A DNA stretch of 64,000 nt from SB11 sp035906255 (GTDB taxonomy: Bacteria > Bacteroidota > Bacteroidia > UBA8524): contig JAMIFM010000020.1 of the NCBI GenBank assembly GCA_035906255.1, positions 99,075 to 163,074 on the forward strand. The letters are read 5' to 3'. Of this stretch, positions 43,540 to 51,943 are shown piece after piece (within the stretch, counting starts at the first letter, position 1; each line of letters begins with the position of its first letter). Position numbers and translations under genes: made by a program. The notes under the pieces are model-generated. The model ran no database searches. It was not told where the DNA came from and worked only from the letters and a program-made list of their open reading frames with translations.

Positions 43540-44223
43540 ATGAAAATAGGCGTTCTTCTTTCAGGAAATGGCGTTTACGACGGTTCAGAGATACACGAAG
43601 CCGTACTAAGCCTTTTGGCGATAGACGAAGCCGGTGCTGAGTGGATATGCCTTGCACCCAACTATAACCAGCACCACGTTATAAACCATACCAACGGACA
43701 GGAAATGCCCGAAACCCGCAACATATTAGTGGAAGCTGCACGCATAGCGCGCGGAAACATAAAAGACATTGACGGTTTTGATATAAATGAAATTGACGGT
43801 TTGGTAATGCCCGGCGGGTTTGGTGCGGCAAAAAACCTTAGTAAATGGGCTTTTAACGGCCCCGAAGGAGAAATTAACCCGCAGGTGAAAGACTTTTTAA
43901 CCCAACTGATACAGGCAGGCAAACCCATTGCCGCTTTGTGCATATCACCTGTTGTACTTGCCAAAGCCCTTGAGGGTAGCACCCGCAAGCCTTTACTAAC
44001 ATTGGGCACAACGGCCACCGCTTCTCCCTACGATATTGCAGCCTCACATAACGGTATAGCTGCATTAGGAGCGGTAACACAAGAGAAGAATGTTGACGGC
44101 ATTTTGGTGGATACTGAAAACAAAATTATCACCGCACCTTGCTACATGATGGAAGTGAGCATAAAACAAGTGCGCGCCAATGCTAAAATGGCAATAGATA
44201 AACTAATGGAAATGATTGGGTAA
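43540..44223 (+). CDS. elbB: ElbB-type glyoxalase-like DJ-1/PfpI superfamily protein
   Basis: 227 residues. Start MKIGVLLSGNGVYDGSEIHE, with CLAPNYNQHHVINHTNGQEM and GLVMPGGFGAAKNL; nucleophile C134 in PIAALCISPVV. ElbB (also called the isoprenoid-biosynthesis protein with amidotransferase-like domain) has been shown to have weak glyoxalase activity in Escherichia coli; the physiological role is unclear. The ATG at 43540 is preferred over an upstream one at 43480 because the promoter box lies between them. It is separate from the HAD genes downstream. Confidence 0.9.
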   Translation: MKIGVLLSGNGVYDGSEIHEAVLSLLAIDEAGAEWICLAPNYNQHHVINHTNGQEMPETRNILVEAARIARGNIKDIDGFDINEIDGLVMPGGFGAAKNLSKWAFNGPEGEINPQVKDFLTQLIQAGKPIAALCISPVVLAKALEGSTRKPLLTLGTTATASPYDIAASHNGIAALGAVTQEKNVDGILVDTENKIITAPCYMMEVSIKQVRANAKMAIDKLMEMIG

Positions 44224-44276
44224 TTTATACATTCAGCTATAACAGATAACTTTATAACCGATAACGAATAACCAAA

Positions 44277-44654
44277 ATGAAAATAGCGATTGATTTTGAC
44301 GGAGTGATACACGGGTACAGTAAAGGTTACCAAGACGGAGAACTATACGACCCTCCGGTGCCCGGTGCTTCGGATGCTTTGAAAAAGCTGAAAGAAAACG
44401 GCCATTATATTTACATTTTTACTACCCGTACCAATAAGATTTTTAAGAAAAGCGGCGACGGTAAGGATGAAAAATACCAAGAGCAACAAATAAAGGAGTA
44501 TATGGCCAAATACGATATTCCATATGATAAAATATGGACGTTTGGTAAACCCATGGCAGATTTGTTTATTGACGACCGTGCTATAAACTTTGCAGGTAAA
44601 TGGGACGAAACCATTGAAACGGTTGCCAACTTTAAAACTTGGCTGGAGAAATAA
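44277..44654 (+). CDS. Small HAD-like hydrolase, first of two
   Basis: 125 residues. HAD motif I: MKIAIDFDGVIHGYS, nucleophile D6 and acid D8; motif III/IV ends FIDDRAINF. No cap domain is visible, so it would act on a small or protein-bound phosphate. A lysine-rich central part (IFKKSGDGKDEKYQEQQI) may be a loop. Directly followed by a paralogue. Short intergenic sequences before both HAD genes share ATAACxGAAT-like words, suggesting common promoters. Confidence 0.78.
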   Translation: MKIAIDFDGVIHGYSKGYQDGELYDPPVPGASDALKKLKENGHYIYIFTTRTNKIFKKSGDGKDEKYQEQQIKEYMAKYDIPYDKIWTFGKPMADLFIDDRAINFAGKWDETIETVANFKTWLEK

Positions 44655-44714
44655 TTTACTGATTTTTGATGGGTTGATATACCGATTTGTACGCTAACTA
44701 TAACTGATAACCGA

Positions 44715-45164
44715 ATGAAGATAGCCGTAGATTTTGACGGAACAATAGTTGAAAACAAGTACCCCGCCATTGGCGAAGAAATGTTGTTTGCCTTTGCCAC
44801 AATGGATGCGCTAAAAAAGAAAGGCCATCAATTGATTTTATGGACTTTTAGGGTTGGGCGAGAGCTTGACGAAGCTGTGGAGTTTTGCCGCAAACACGGA
44901 ATGGAATTTGAAGCGGTAAATGCTAACTACGAGGGTGAAGTATTTGACGCTGCAACACCACGCAAGCTAAATGTGGATTGTTTTATTGACGACCGTAATG
45001 TGGGCGGTTTTTTGGGCTGGGGCCGCGTTTACCAGCTAATATGCCCTGACGGAGGCGATTTTGAGAAAATGGTGCTTGATTACGATGCCCATACCAATTA
45101 TGCAAAACACCGCAGCTTTAAAAAGCGGGTACTATATACCTTATCATCAAAAAAGGGCCTTTAA
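44715..45164 (+). CDS. Small HAD-like hydrolase, second of two
   Basis: 149 residues. Motif I MKIAVDFDGTIVENKYP (D6, D8), then QLILWTFRVGRELDEAVEF, and motif IV CFIDDRNVGGFLGWG. Like its neighbour, it is short with no cap domain, but the C-terminal 45 residues (GGDFEKMVLDYDAHTNYA and KRVLYTLSSKKGL) are extra. The stop codon lies in the loop of the following terminator. A phosphatase substrate cannot be named. Confidence 0.78.
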   Translation: MKIAVDFDGTIVENKYPAIGEEMLFAFATMDALKKKGHQLILWTFRVGRELDEAVEFCRKHGMEFEAVNANYEGEVFDAATPRKLNVDCFIDDRNVGGFLGWGRVYQLICPDGGDFEKMVLDYDAHTNYAKHRSFKKRVLYTLSSKKGL

Positions 45165-45175
45165 GGCCCTTTTTT
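45149..45175 (+). terminator. Terminator containing the stop codon of the HAD gene
   Basis: AAAAAAGGGCCT (45149-45160) pairs with AGGCCCTTTTTT (45164-45175), loop TTA. The TAA at 45162-45164 is in the loop and arm junction. T-run on the right, A-run on the left: usable for both strands. Confidence 0.85.
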
Positions 45176-45195
45176 GCTATATTATATTTTGATTA

Positions 45196-45960
45196 TTATT
45201 TCTTGCACCAGTAAATCACCTCGCCTTTAGATAGACGATATTTTTCTACCAATTCTGCGGGCAATTCAGCCGTTAAATCCACAGGAACTACCGTAAAGCC
45301 TGCCGCTGCCAGTTTATCAGGATAATCCAATCCAAATAAACGAACGTGGTCTTTCTGCCAATAGTGTTTCTCACGGTCTTCGGGGCTGGTTATGCTTGGG
45401 TCTTCATACGTTGTTGCCCTTGTAGTATCCAAAGGCACTTGCATTACTGCCCATCCGCCTGGTTTTAGCACGCGGTAAATCTCAGTCATTGATTTATGGC
45501 TGTCATCCACGTGTTCCAACACGTGGTTACACAGCACCGCATCAAAACGGTTATCCTCAAACGGCATTTGGTGAATGTCCATCTTCACATCTGCCAAAGG
45601 CGAGTTCAAATCCGCCGTCAGGTAATTTAAGTTAGCCTGTTTGCGAAACCTTGAATAAAAGCACTGCTCAGGAGCAATGTGCAGCAGGTTTATCTTATCA
45701 GTAAAGAAGTTAGTTTTTTGGTTTAAAAACAACCACAAAAGCCTGTGCCTTTCTAACGAAAGACATTTGGGACATAACACATTATCCCGGCGTTTAACCG
45801 CCCCATAAGGCAACAGGTATTTAAAATTACCTTCACAAACGGGGCATTGCACCTTATCTCCCTTTAAAAAAAGGGGCGAGAATTTGTTAAAAACGTAGCT
45901 AAACCTAATCAATACGGGCCGGGGCACATTGCGCATCAGCCATGTAATAAAATCTTTCAT
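45196..45960 (-). CDS. SAM-dependent methyltransferase with N-terminal zinc ribbon
   Basis: 254 residues from ATG 45960. CPVCEGNFKYLLPYG and NVLCPKCLSLERHR form a four-Cys zinc ribbon at about 40-75; the Rossmann domain follows with LLHIAPEQCFYSRF and FDAVLCNHVLEHVDD (motif II-like), then EIYRVLKPGGWAVMQVP, typical of class I methyltransferases. The substrate is not evident. Upstream of the ATG the sequence CATCTTTG is one base off the promoter consensus, which favours this start over a possible one at 45990. Confidence 0.85.
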   Translation of the reverse strand: MKDFITWLMRNVPRPVLIRFSYVFNKFSPLFLKGDKVQCPVCEGNFKYLLPYGAVKRRDNVLCPKCLSLERHRLLWLFLNQKTNFFTDKINLLHIAPEQCFYSRFRKQANLNYLTADLNSPLADVKMDIHQMPFEDNRFDAVLCNHVLEHVDDSHKSMTEIYRVLKPGGWAVMQVPLDTTRATTYEDPSITSPEDREKHYWQKDHVRLFGLDYPDKLAAAGFTVVPVDLTAELPAELVEKYRLSKGEVIYWCKK

Positions 45961-46009
45961 GCTTTTTGCAAAGATGCAAAGAAACCACAAATACTAAAGC
46001 CCCAAAGTA

Positions 46010-46663
46010 TTAATTTATAAAGTGCCTTACTCCAAAATTAAAACGTATGCCCCCACCTGAGTAGAAATCACCTTGGTCTATTAGCGGAAAAAACATTCTT
46101 GCTTCGGCAAAAGCATAAGTATTCATTTTAAATTTTCTGGCCATACCGGCTCCCGCAGTAAGGTCAAGCAAACCTATGTGTGTACCTCGGTAATCATATT
46201 CGTAACCCGGAGGCAGTTTCACAGAATTATCAATTTCTTCTTTTACAGTTATCAATGATATTGAATAACTAAGAATACTATAATACTGCCAAACATCATC
46301 AAATTCTGTATTTGCAAAACACTTTTTCCGCTCATAGCCTAGCGAAAGTACTGAACTGGTTGCCGTACGTTTTATATCGTATTCCTTATATGATGAAGTA
46401 TTTGGATCATAAAAAGACCCCTTATCATTCTCTGGAGAATGTTTTCTGCCAAATCTATAATTAATTGTAAAAGACCTCATTTTTCTTTCGTTAACAAACC
46501 TCCCGATTTGAAAATCAATACCATGACCGCCTTTTACATTTTGATTCCCTCTTCCAAATGACGCTTCAACCCCTTTAATCATTAAACCACCTTGAATAAA
46601 CGTTTGGCTTTTTGAAACGAAACACAAAAAAACTAATCCAAAAAATATAATATACTTCTTCAT
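46010..46663 (-). CDS. Small outer-membrane beta-barrel-like protein
   Basis: 217 residues with signal peptide KKYIIFFGLVFLCFVSKSQ. Alternating strands with GGLMIKGVEASFGRGNQN, SFTINYRFGRKHSP, VLSLGYERKKCF and AEARMFFPLI, ending FNFGVRHFIN with a terminal aromatic pattern, suggest an outer-membrane barrel of about 8 strands. No family is recognised. It starts 4 nt after the upstream transglutaminase-like gene and is the last of a three-gene operon. Confidence 0.7.
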   Translation of the reverse strand: MKKYIIFFGLVFLCFVSKSQTFIQGGLMIKGVEASFGRGNQNVKGGHGIDFQIGRFVNERKMRSFTINYRFGRKHSPENDKGSFYDPNTSSYKEYDIKRTATSSVLSLGYERKKCFANTEFDDVWQYYSILSYSISLITVKEEIDNSVKLPPGYEYDYRGTHIGLLDLTAGAGMARKFKMNTYAFAEARMFFPLIDQGDFYSGGGIRFNFGVRHFIN

Positions 46664-46667
46664 CGCT

Positions 46668-48959
46668 TTATTTGCTTAAAATAAGTTTAACACTACGGAA
46701 ATCAACTGCTTCATCAATAAACTTAAGCAAGTCTTCCCATTTATCTTTTGTATGAAAATTACCCTTGTATATTTTTTCAATATGTATTTTAAGGGTTGAG
46801 CCTTCTAATTTGGCAGTTGAAGCAAAACTACCCGTTACGTTCTCCACATTTCGGTTCAATGCTTCAATGCTTGATACCTGCATACCCCCGGGTATTACTA
46901 ATTCAATATCATACACAAACGACCTTGAATAAGGAAACACAATATCACCTTGACGTTCGCGGTCATCTTTATCGTTCAATTCAATTTGGCCGTCAATAAA
47001 CTCACCAATCTTTAAAATGTAAACATTGTTCCCGTTGCTATCCAACAAATCCACTAAGCGGTATTCTTCATCAAAAATTATATCGGGCTGTCCAATCTCA
47101 AGCCCGTTTTGTTGCACCTTCAATTTATCATGCGATGCAACAATATAATCACGCCTTAAATCGCTTTTAGCGTTCTTTTGGGCTGTTTTGGCATACCTAT
47201 TTGTAATACCTTTTTGAATCCGTGTTTCTTCTTCATTCAAAAAGTTATCGTCTCTTAGTGCTGCTTTTTCATACACAAAGCCGTTGGCAAACATTCTTTC
47301 AGCTTTAAACTGTTCTTTTACTTTATCAAAATAGTTATCGTACGAAAATGTGCGGGCTTTATACCTGTAGCGGGGCATTCCTTTTAAGTGAGTATTGCGT
47401 TTCACTTTCAGCGTATCTAAATCATCCTGAAATTCAGCTTTAATATCAAACTTAAACTGGTTATCGGTCGGTTTAGTTACAGCAATGCTGTATTCATCCA
47501 ATTTAATCCTACGTCGTGATGAAGCAGGCTTAATTTCATACAGCTTAATACCTTCAAACGCCGGGTTTACTTCGCCCGGTTGAGCATAAAAATCACAATC
47601 GGTATAAATTATTTCTTCGCCCTCAATATTCATTTTAATACCCCATATCAAGTCTTCTTTGGTCAGTAAAGCACCCATCCCCCCTGCTGCTGAAGGTACT
47701 CCTGCAATCAGGGTAAAATCTATCATCCGCTTGCGACAAATTTTTACCATGTATTTTATAAAGTTGGCATTATCCAAAGCCACATCGTAGGGGGCATTAT
47801 CACTATTACGGGCAATCTGAAACAATTTTGTGGTACGGTAGTGGTTATAAAAGGCTTCAATAAACTCCCTGTTCCCTTTTATTTTTTTGCCTTCGCTTTT
47901 GTAAAATTTATAATAAATATCACCGGTAGCCTCTTTGCTCTCTTTTAAAAACTTATGGGCTATTTTTTTTATATCTTTTTCATTAACCGTTGTTTTTAAT
48001 TTGTTTTTACGGTCAATCAGTTTTTCTGTCCTTTTTTTCTCACGGTTATTGGCAAACGTAATTTCATATTTAATTGCGGGCAAACCTGCGAAAGGTTCGC
48101 TAAACTCTTCGTCTTTTATTCGGTCGCGCATACCATCTTTAAACACCCACAACCGCCTTTTACGTTTTTTGCTGTCGCCCTCCTCAATTTCAGGGGCACC
48201 GTTCAACGAGCGAAAGTTTAAATAAAAGTTACGCCCTAAATCAAAAGATACTTTTTGCCCCGCAACAGGTACATCACCGTGTAATAGCTTTTCATTCCCA
48301 AATGAACCTGTGTACCCCAAATCATACATCACAGAAGCCCCTACTTTAATCCATGTAAAAGGCCACATAAATGCTGTAATTGGGTCAGTCCAATGGAAAT
48401 AGTTACGATTAAAACGCATGGCATCAAACGAATACACATCAATAATATCACCGGGCTCAAGGCCGGGTATAGCCAGCTTTTTATATTGTGTGATGCTCAC
48501 ATCTGCACCTAAAAATAAATTAGGAATATTCTCTTTCACCTCAATGGCATCGTCCAAGTCCACCATCGTCCTTGTACCGTCAGGTTTTTGCAGATAAATT
48601 TCAACTATATCGCCCTCATCAAAATAATATTCTGAGTATGTTTCAACCGCATACTTATCCTGTAATTTAATCTTTGTTCTGAAAAAGAAATGCAGATACC
48701 CGATGTTGTTCCAAGGGTTCACATCACCTTGATAATGTACCTTCCTGCCCAACACCACCATCGATTCGTTTTTCCACTTTCCGGGCACATCGTTAGATTC
48801 GAAAACTTCGTCATCAAAAGCATCTTCTTTAATATATTTCTTAAACAGTTCCTTCCTTTCCAGTTCAGAATAAGGGAGTCTTTTCCTATTAAACTGGGCA
48901 TTTGCACTACCGGTAATGGCAAGCACCAGCAATAATGTATATACTATTCTTTTCAGCAT
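46668..48959 (-). CDS. Secreted transglutaminase-like protein with degenerate active site
   Basis: 763 residues, signal KRIVYTLLLVLAITGSANA. The order DUF3857-like domain (about 80-260, EIYLQKPDGTRTMVDLDDAI), transglutaminase-like domain (about 350-480) and beta-rich C-terminal part (510-760) parallels the next upstream gene. But where that gene has the triad, this one has YDVALDNANFIKYMVKICRK, VPSAAGGMGALLTKEDLIWG and EEIIYTDCDFYAQPGE: no Cys in the YGDCKG position. So it is probably a non-catalytic partner. It lies 20 nt after the active paralogue. Confidence 0.78.
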   Translation of the reverse strand: MLKRIVYTLLLVLAITGSANAQFNRKRLPYSELERKELFKKYIKEDAFDDEVFESNDVPGKWKNESMVVLGRKVHYQGDVNPWNNIGYLHFFFRTKIKLQDKYAVETYSEYYFDEGDIVEIYLQKPDGTRTMVDLDDAIEVKENIPNLFLGADVSITQYKKLAIPGLEPGDIIDVYSFDAMRFNRNYFHWTDPITAFMWPFTWIKVGASVMYDLGYTGSFGNEKLLHGDVPVAGQKVSFDLGRNFYLNFRSLNGAPEIEEGDSKKRKRRLWVFKDGMRDRIKDEEFSEPFAGLPAIKYEITFANNREKKRTEKLIDRKNKLKTTVNEKDIKKIAHKFLKESKEATGDIYYKFYKSEGKKIKGNREFIEAFYNHYRTTKLFQIARNSDNAPYDVALDNANFIKYMVKICRKRMIDFTLIAGVPSAAGGMGALLTKEDLIWGIKMNIEGEEIIYTDCDFYAQPGEVNPAFEGIKLYEIKPASSRRRIKLDEYSIAVTKPTDNQFKFDIKAEFQDDLDTLKVKRNTHLKGMPRYRYKARTFSYDNYFDKVKEQFKAERMFANGFVYEKAALRDDNFLNEEETRIQKGITNRYAKTAQKNAKSDLRRDYIVASHDKLKVQQNGLEIGQPDIIFDEEYRLVDLLDSNGNNVYILKIGEFIDGQIELNDKDDRERQGDIVFPYSRSFVYDIELVIPGGMQVSSIEALNRNVENVTGSFASTAKLEGSTLKIHIEKIYKGNFHTKDKWEDLLKFIDEAVDFRSVKLILSK

Positions 48960-48979
48960 TTTACTTAGTGTTTGTAAGG

Positions 48980-51283
48980 TTATTTGGTTAAAACAATATA
49001 GCTGTCATAAAAATCAGTCAGCTTTTCAACGGCTTCGTTCCAAGCCCTTATTTCACTGCGGCTCAAATAACCTTTAGGCAATGATATTTCTTTGGTATAA
49101 ACAACTGTATTGCCTTGTTGGGCATACGACAGCTTAAATGCAAAATAATCGTTGGTAATGGTTAATGCAGCAGGTAATGATGCCACCTTATAACCCGCAG
49201 GGATAGCAATAGTTGAAGTTTTAACGGTGTGCTTTTTGTGTAAGAAAGAATAATGCGTTAACCGTGCCGTATCAATGCGGTAATTGGCCCATTCGCGATC
49301 CCAATCAGTATTAACATACAATTGGTTGCCATTCTCAATCACCCGGTTACGGGCCTCTACATTGTACGAAATTTCAAACGGCTGGTTACGCACCCCAAAA
49401 TCAGTATGGCTCATCCCCGATACTGAAAGATTAAAATCATTGTTATTTAAAAAACCGCGCAAAGCACGCTCGCGTTCGTCAAGGCGCATATTATCGTACG
49501 AGCGTATCACGTTGGTTTTGCTTTCACCATGATAGGTGCGTTTTACGGTGCCTTTCACCAGTTTATTTTCAATGGTAAAATTCTCAGTTTTAACCACCTT
49601 ATTATGCAAATGGTCAAACTCAGGCACTGAGTCAACAATATATTTCTCACCGTCTTCAATCACCACCCTGCGCCCCTGTATGCGCTTGGCATAATCACCA
49701 AACGACACAAAACTCTCTGTACCGTCTAAGAAATAGCGTTTGCTTTTATTAGTACTATCAGGGTACACCACACAAATCATGTGGTTGGCGGCTGATAAAC
49801 TTGGGGTGGTACCGTCATAAGCAATACGGTCAGTACCAATCCACGTTAAGCGTGCATCATACCCTACCGATTTCAGCATCTCTTTGGTAAGGTTGGCCAT
49901 CCCCTTACAATCACCATAACGTTTGTTAAACACACTTTGGCAATCATCGGGCACAAAACCTGCAAGCCCATCTTCAAAAGCTATGTAGCGTATATTATCC
50001 TGCACCCAGTAAAATATGGCCGATATTTTTTCCTCGTCAGTAGTTTTATCAGCAATCAGTTTTTCAGCAGTCTTCTTAATATCATCCTGCTTATTATCCA
50101 TCTTTTGGGTAAGGGTGTTATACCACGAGTATAAATCATCGGTAGAACGCATCAGACTTGTAGTATCAGAACCGTTTGTATAGCTTTTGCAAAGCACCAG
50201 CAAATGGGGTATGCTGTGTGATGGGCCATAGTTATATGCCTCACGCTTCATGGCAGGCATATTTTTAACTATGTAGTTAATGGTTTTGGTATTGCCTGAC
50301 GAGCTGCCTTTGCTCTTTTTCTTCTTTTTCTTTTTTGAAGATGATTTTTTCTTCTTTTTCTTCGATTTACTGTCCCCATCGTCCTCATCTTCATCATCCG
50401 CAACATCATCCGATGGTGCAGGGGGCGCACCCTCAGTACGGGTAATATCGTAACCGTTAAAATTCATCTCTATCAATTCCACATCCAACCCTTCAGGAAT
50501 TTCGAACGATATTATTTTTTCTTTTATAAAATAATCTTCTGAAAAATAAACTGAGGTTAAGTAACGATAATCGCGGTAATTAAGGTTATAATCCAACTGC
50601 ACACTGTTACCCAACACATACGTAGGGATAGACATTATTGCCAGTTTTTCATCCGAATGAAAAATACCCGCGTCTTCATAGTTCTTTGTTACAGCAGGCA
50701 CAATAAATCTTGAACTTGAAGTATTTGCATACTGCCCTCCAATACCCGATACCGAGGTGGTACCATCGTAAAATATCACATGGTCGTAGTTAAGGTTATC
50801 TTGCAATGCTACTACATCCACCATGTGTTTTTCATCAATCGTAACCGCTGTTTTATCCCAGTCCGATTCGTCAGTATCAATATCTTTTAGTACTTGGTCA
50901 ACCGTTTTTTCATCAATCCTTTTTGAGGTACGTATTCCGTTAACATAAGTTACCCTTGCCCCTGTAAACTTTTTGCGATTTTCAAAATCATCATCGCTTT
51001 TCTTTTTTTTCTTCTTTTTAGATGTTTTGTTGTTGTCGGCCTTTTTCAGTTTACCCTCGTCCACATTAAACGTGTAGGTCACTTGCCAAGAGCGGTACAA
51101 AAAATCTTCATCGGGGTGTTTTGCTTTCAGGCGGTCGCCCTCCTCAATCATGTCTTTCGACACGAAATTGTACTCCATCGGCCTAAAGAAATAACTGGCC
51201 GGAAGCACATACGTTTGGTATGAACATGAACTGATAAGCAACAGCAGTAGCACTGCTGCCATAATTGTAAATAATCTCCGCAT
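48980..51283 (-). CDS. DUF3857/transglutaminase-like lipoprotein with intact catalytic triad
   Basis: 767 residues with a lipoprotein signal (FTIMAAVLLLLLISSCSYQ). DUF3857-type N-terminal domain, then the transglutaminase core: nucleophile Cys in RYGDCKGMANLTKEMLKS, His in SAANHMICVV, Asp in YFLDGTESFV. Two lysine-rich tracts interrupt it: near residue 85 (NNKTSKKKKKKK) and near 310-330 (KSKKKKKKSSSKKKKKKKSK). They are unusual for an exported lipoprotein. Such proteins are found across Bacteroidota as cysteine protease or transglutaminase-like envelope proteins of unknown substrate. First of the operon 51283-46010. Confidence 0.82.
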   Translation of the reverse strand: MRRLFTIMAAVLLLLLISSCSYQTYVLPASYFFRPMEYNFVSKDMIEEGDRLKAKHPDEDFLYRSWQVTYTFNVDEGKLKKADNNKTSKKKKKKKSDDDFENRKKFTGARVTYVNGIRTSKRIDEKTVDQVLKDIDTDESDWDKTAVTIDEKHMVDVVALQDNLNYDHVIFYDGTTSVSGIGGQYANTSSSRFIVPAVTKNYEDAGIFHSDEKLAIMSIPTYVLGNSVQLDYNLNYRDYRYLTSVYFSEDYFIKEKIISFEIPEGLDVELIEMNFNGYDITRTEGAPPAPSDDVADDEDEDDGDSKSKKKKKKSSSKKKKKKKSKGSSSGNTKTINYIVKNMPAMKREAYNYGPSHSIPHLLVLCKSYTNGSDTTSLMRSTDDLYSWYNTLTQKMDNKQDDIKKTAEKLIADKTTDEEKISAIFYWVQDNIRYIAFEDGLAGFVPDDCQSVFNKRYGDCKGMANLTKEMLKSVGYDARLTWIGTDRIAYDGTTPSLSAANHMICVVYPDSTNKSKRYFLDGTESFVSFGDYAKRIQGRRVVIEDGEKYIVDSVPEFDHLHNKVVKTENFTIENKLVKGTVKRTYHGESKTNVIRSYDNMRLDERERALRGFLNNNDFNLSVSGMSHTDFGVRNQPFEISYNVEARNRVIENGNQLYVNTDWDREWANYRIDTARLTHYSFLHKKHTVKTSTIAIPAGYKVASLPAALTITNDYFAFKLSYAQQGNTVVYTKEISLPKGYLSRSEIRAWNEAVEKLTDFYDSYIVLTK

Positions 51284-51474
51284 AGGTTAATAAGTCGTTT
51301 TGCTTTAAAGCACTAAACCAATATTTATCAGTTAGCTACCTTAAAGTTTTGCAATAATAATTTTTTAGTATTGGTTTATTTATTAAGTCATTTACCGTTT
51401 ATCGAAAACCCCGTAAAATATTTTATACGCAATAAACCTTTTACCTTTATAGGGGCACCCAATTGTTATTTTGT

Positions 51475-51482
51475 TAACTTTG
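51475..51482 (+). promoter_or_regulatory. -7 promoter element TAACTTTG
   Basis: TAACTTTG matches TAnnTTTG, 9 nt before the ATG at 51492; it probably drives the metal-efflux locus. Confidence 0.55.
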
Positions 51483-51491
51483 TAATGAAAA

Positions 51492-51869
51492 ATGGGCAAG
51501 GGTTTCACCTACATACTGGCTGTTATAGGGTTAATGCTGCTGTTGGCGCACCAATTGGTGCCGCATTGCCATTGCCCTGAACCTGAAACGGTTGAAACCT
51601 GTGAAACCACCCACGAAGATTTTGACTGGCTGAGTAAAATTTTTGGAGCCGATATAGGCACTAACCACTTAGAAACCTACGAAGTGGTAAAGGTGCAAAA
51701 CATTACTCCGCAGGTGCTTGCCGCCGTGCAACTGTTTATACTTCCAAAAACAGTCTGTATTCCCTTTGCACAACAACAAAATAATATAAATCCTGCAACC
51801 CTGCCTGCCCCTAACCTTCTTAAAGGGCACATTGCAGCACTATCATTGCGACCACCGCCAATAGCCTGA
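51492..51869 (+). CDS. Small exported Cys/His-rich protein of the metal-efflux locus
   Basis: 125 residues. FTYILAVIGLMLLLAHQLV is a hydrophobic start, followed by PHCHCPEPETVETCETTHED, a cluster of Cys, His and acidic residues that could bind a soft metal such as Cu(I), Zn or Cd. The rest has no recognised domain. Similar small proteins occur before CusA/CzcA genes in Bacteroidota. It is the first gene after the promoter, 74 nt before the CzcA fusion. Metal binding is an inference from residues and place. Confidence 0.7.
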   Translation: MGKGFTYILAVIGLMLLLAHQLVPHCHCPEPETVETCETTHEDFDWLSKIFGADIGTNHLETYEVVKVQNITPQVLAAVQLFILPKTVCIPFAQQQNNINPATLPAPNLLKGHIAALSLRPPPIA

Positions 51870-51943
51870 TTTTTTCTTTCATAATTTAATGGTGCTGCAC
51901 TGCCGTGCAAGCATGCTACTCATTTTATTTTTTCTTAAATTTT

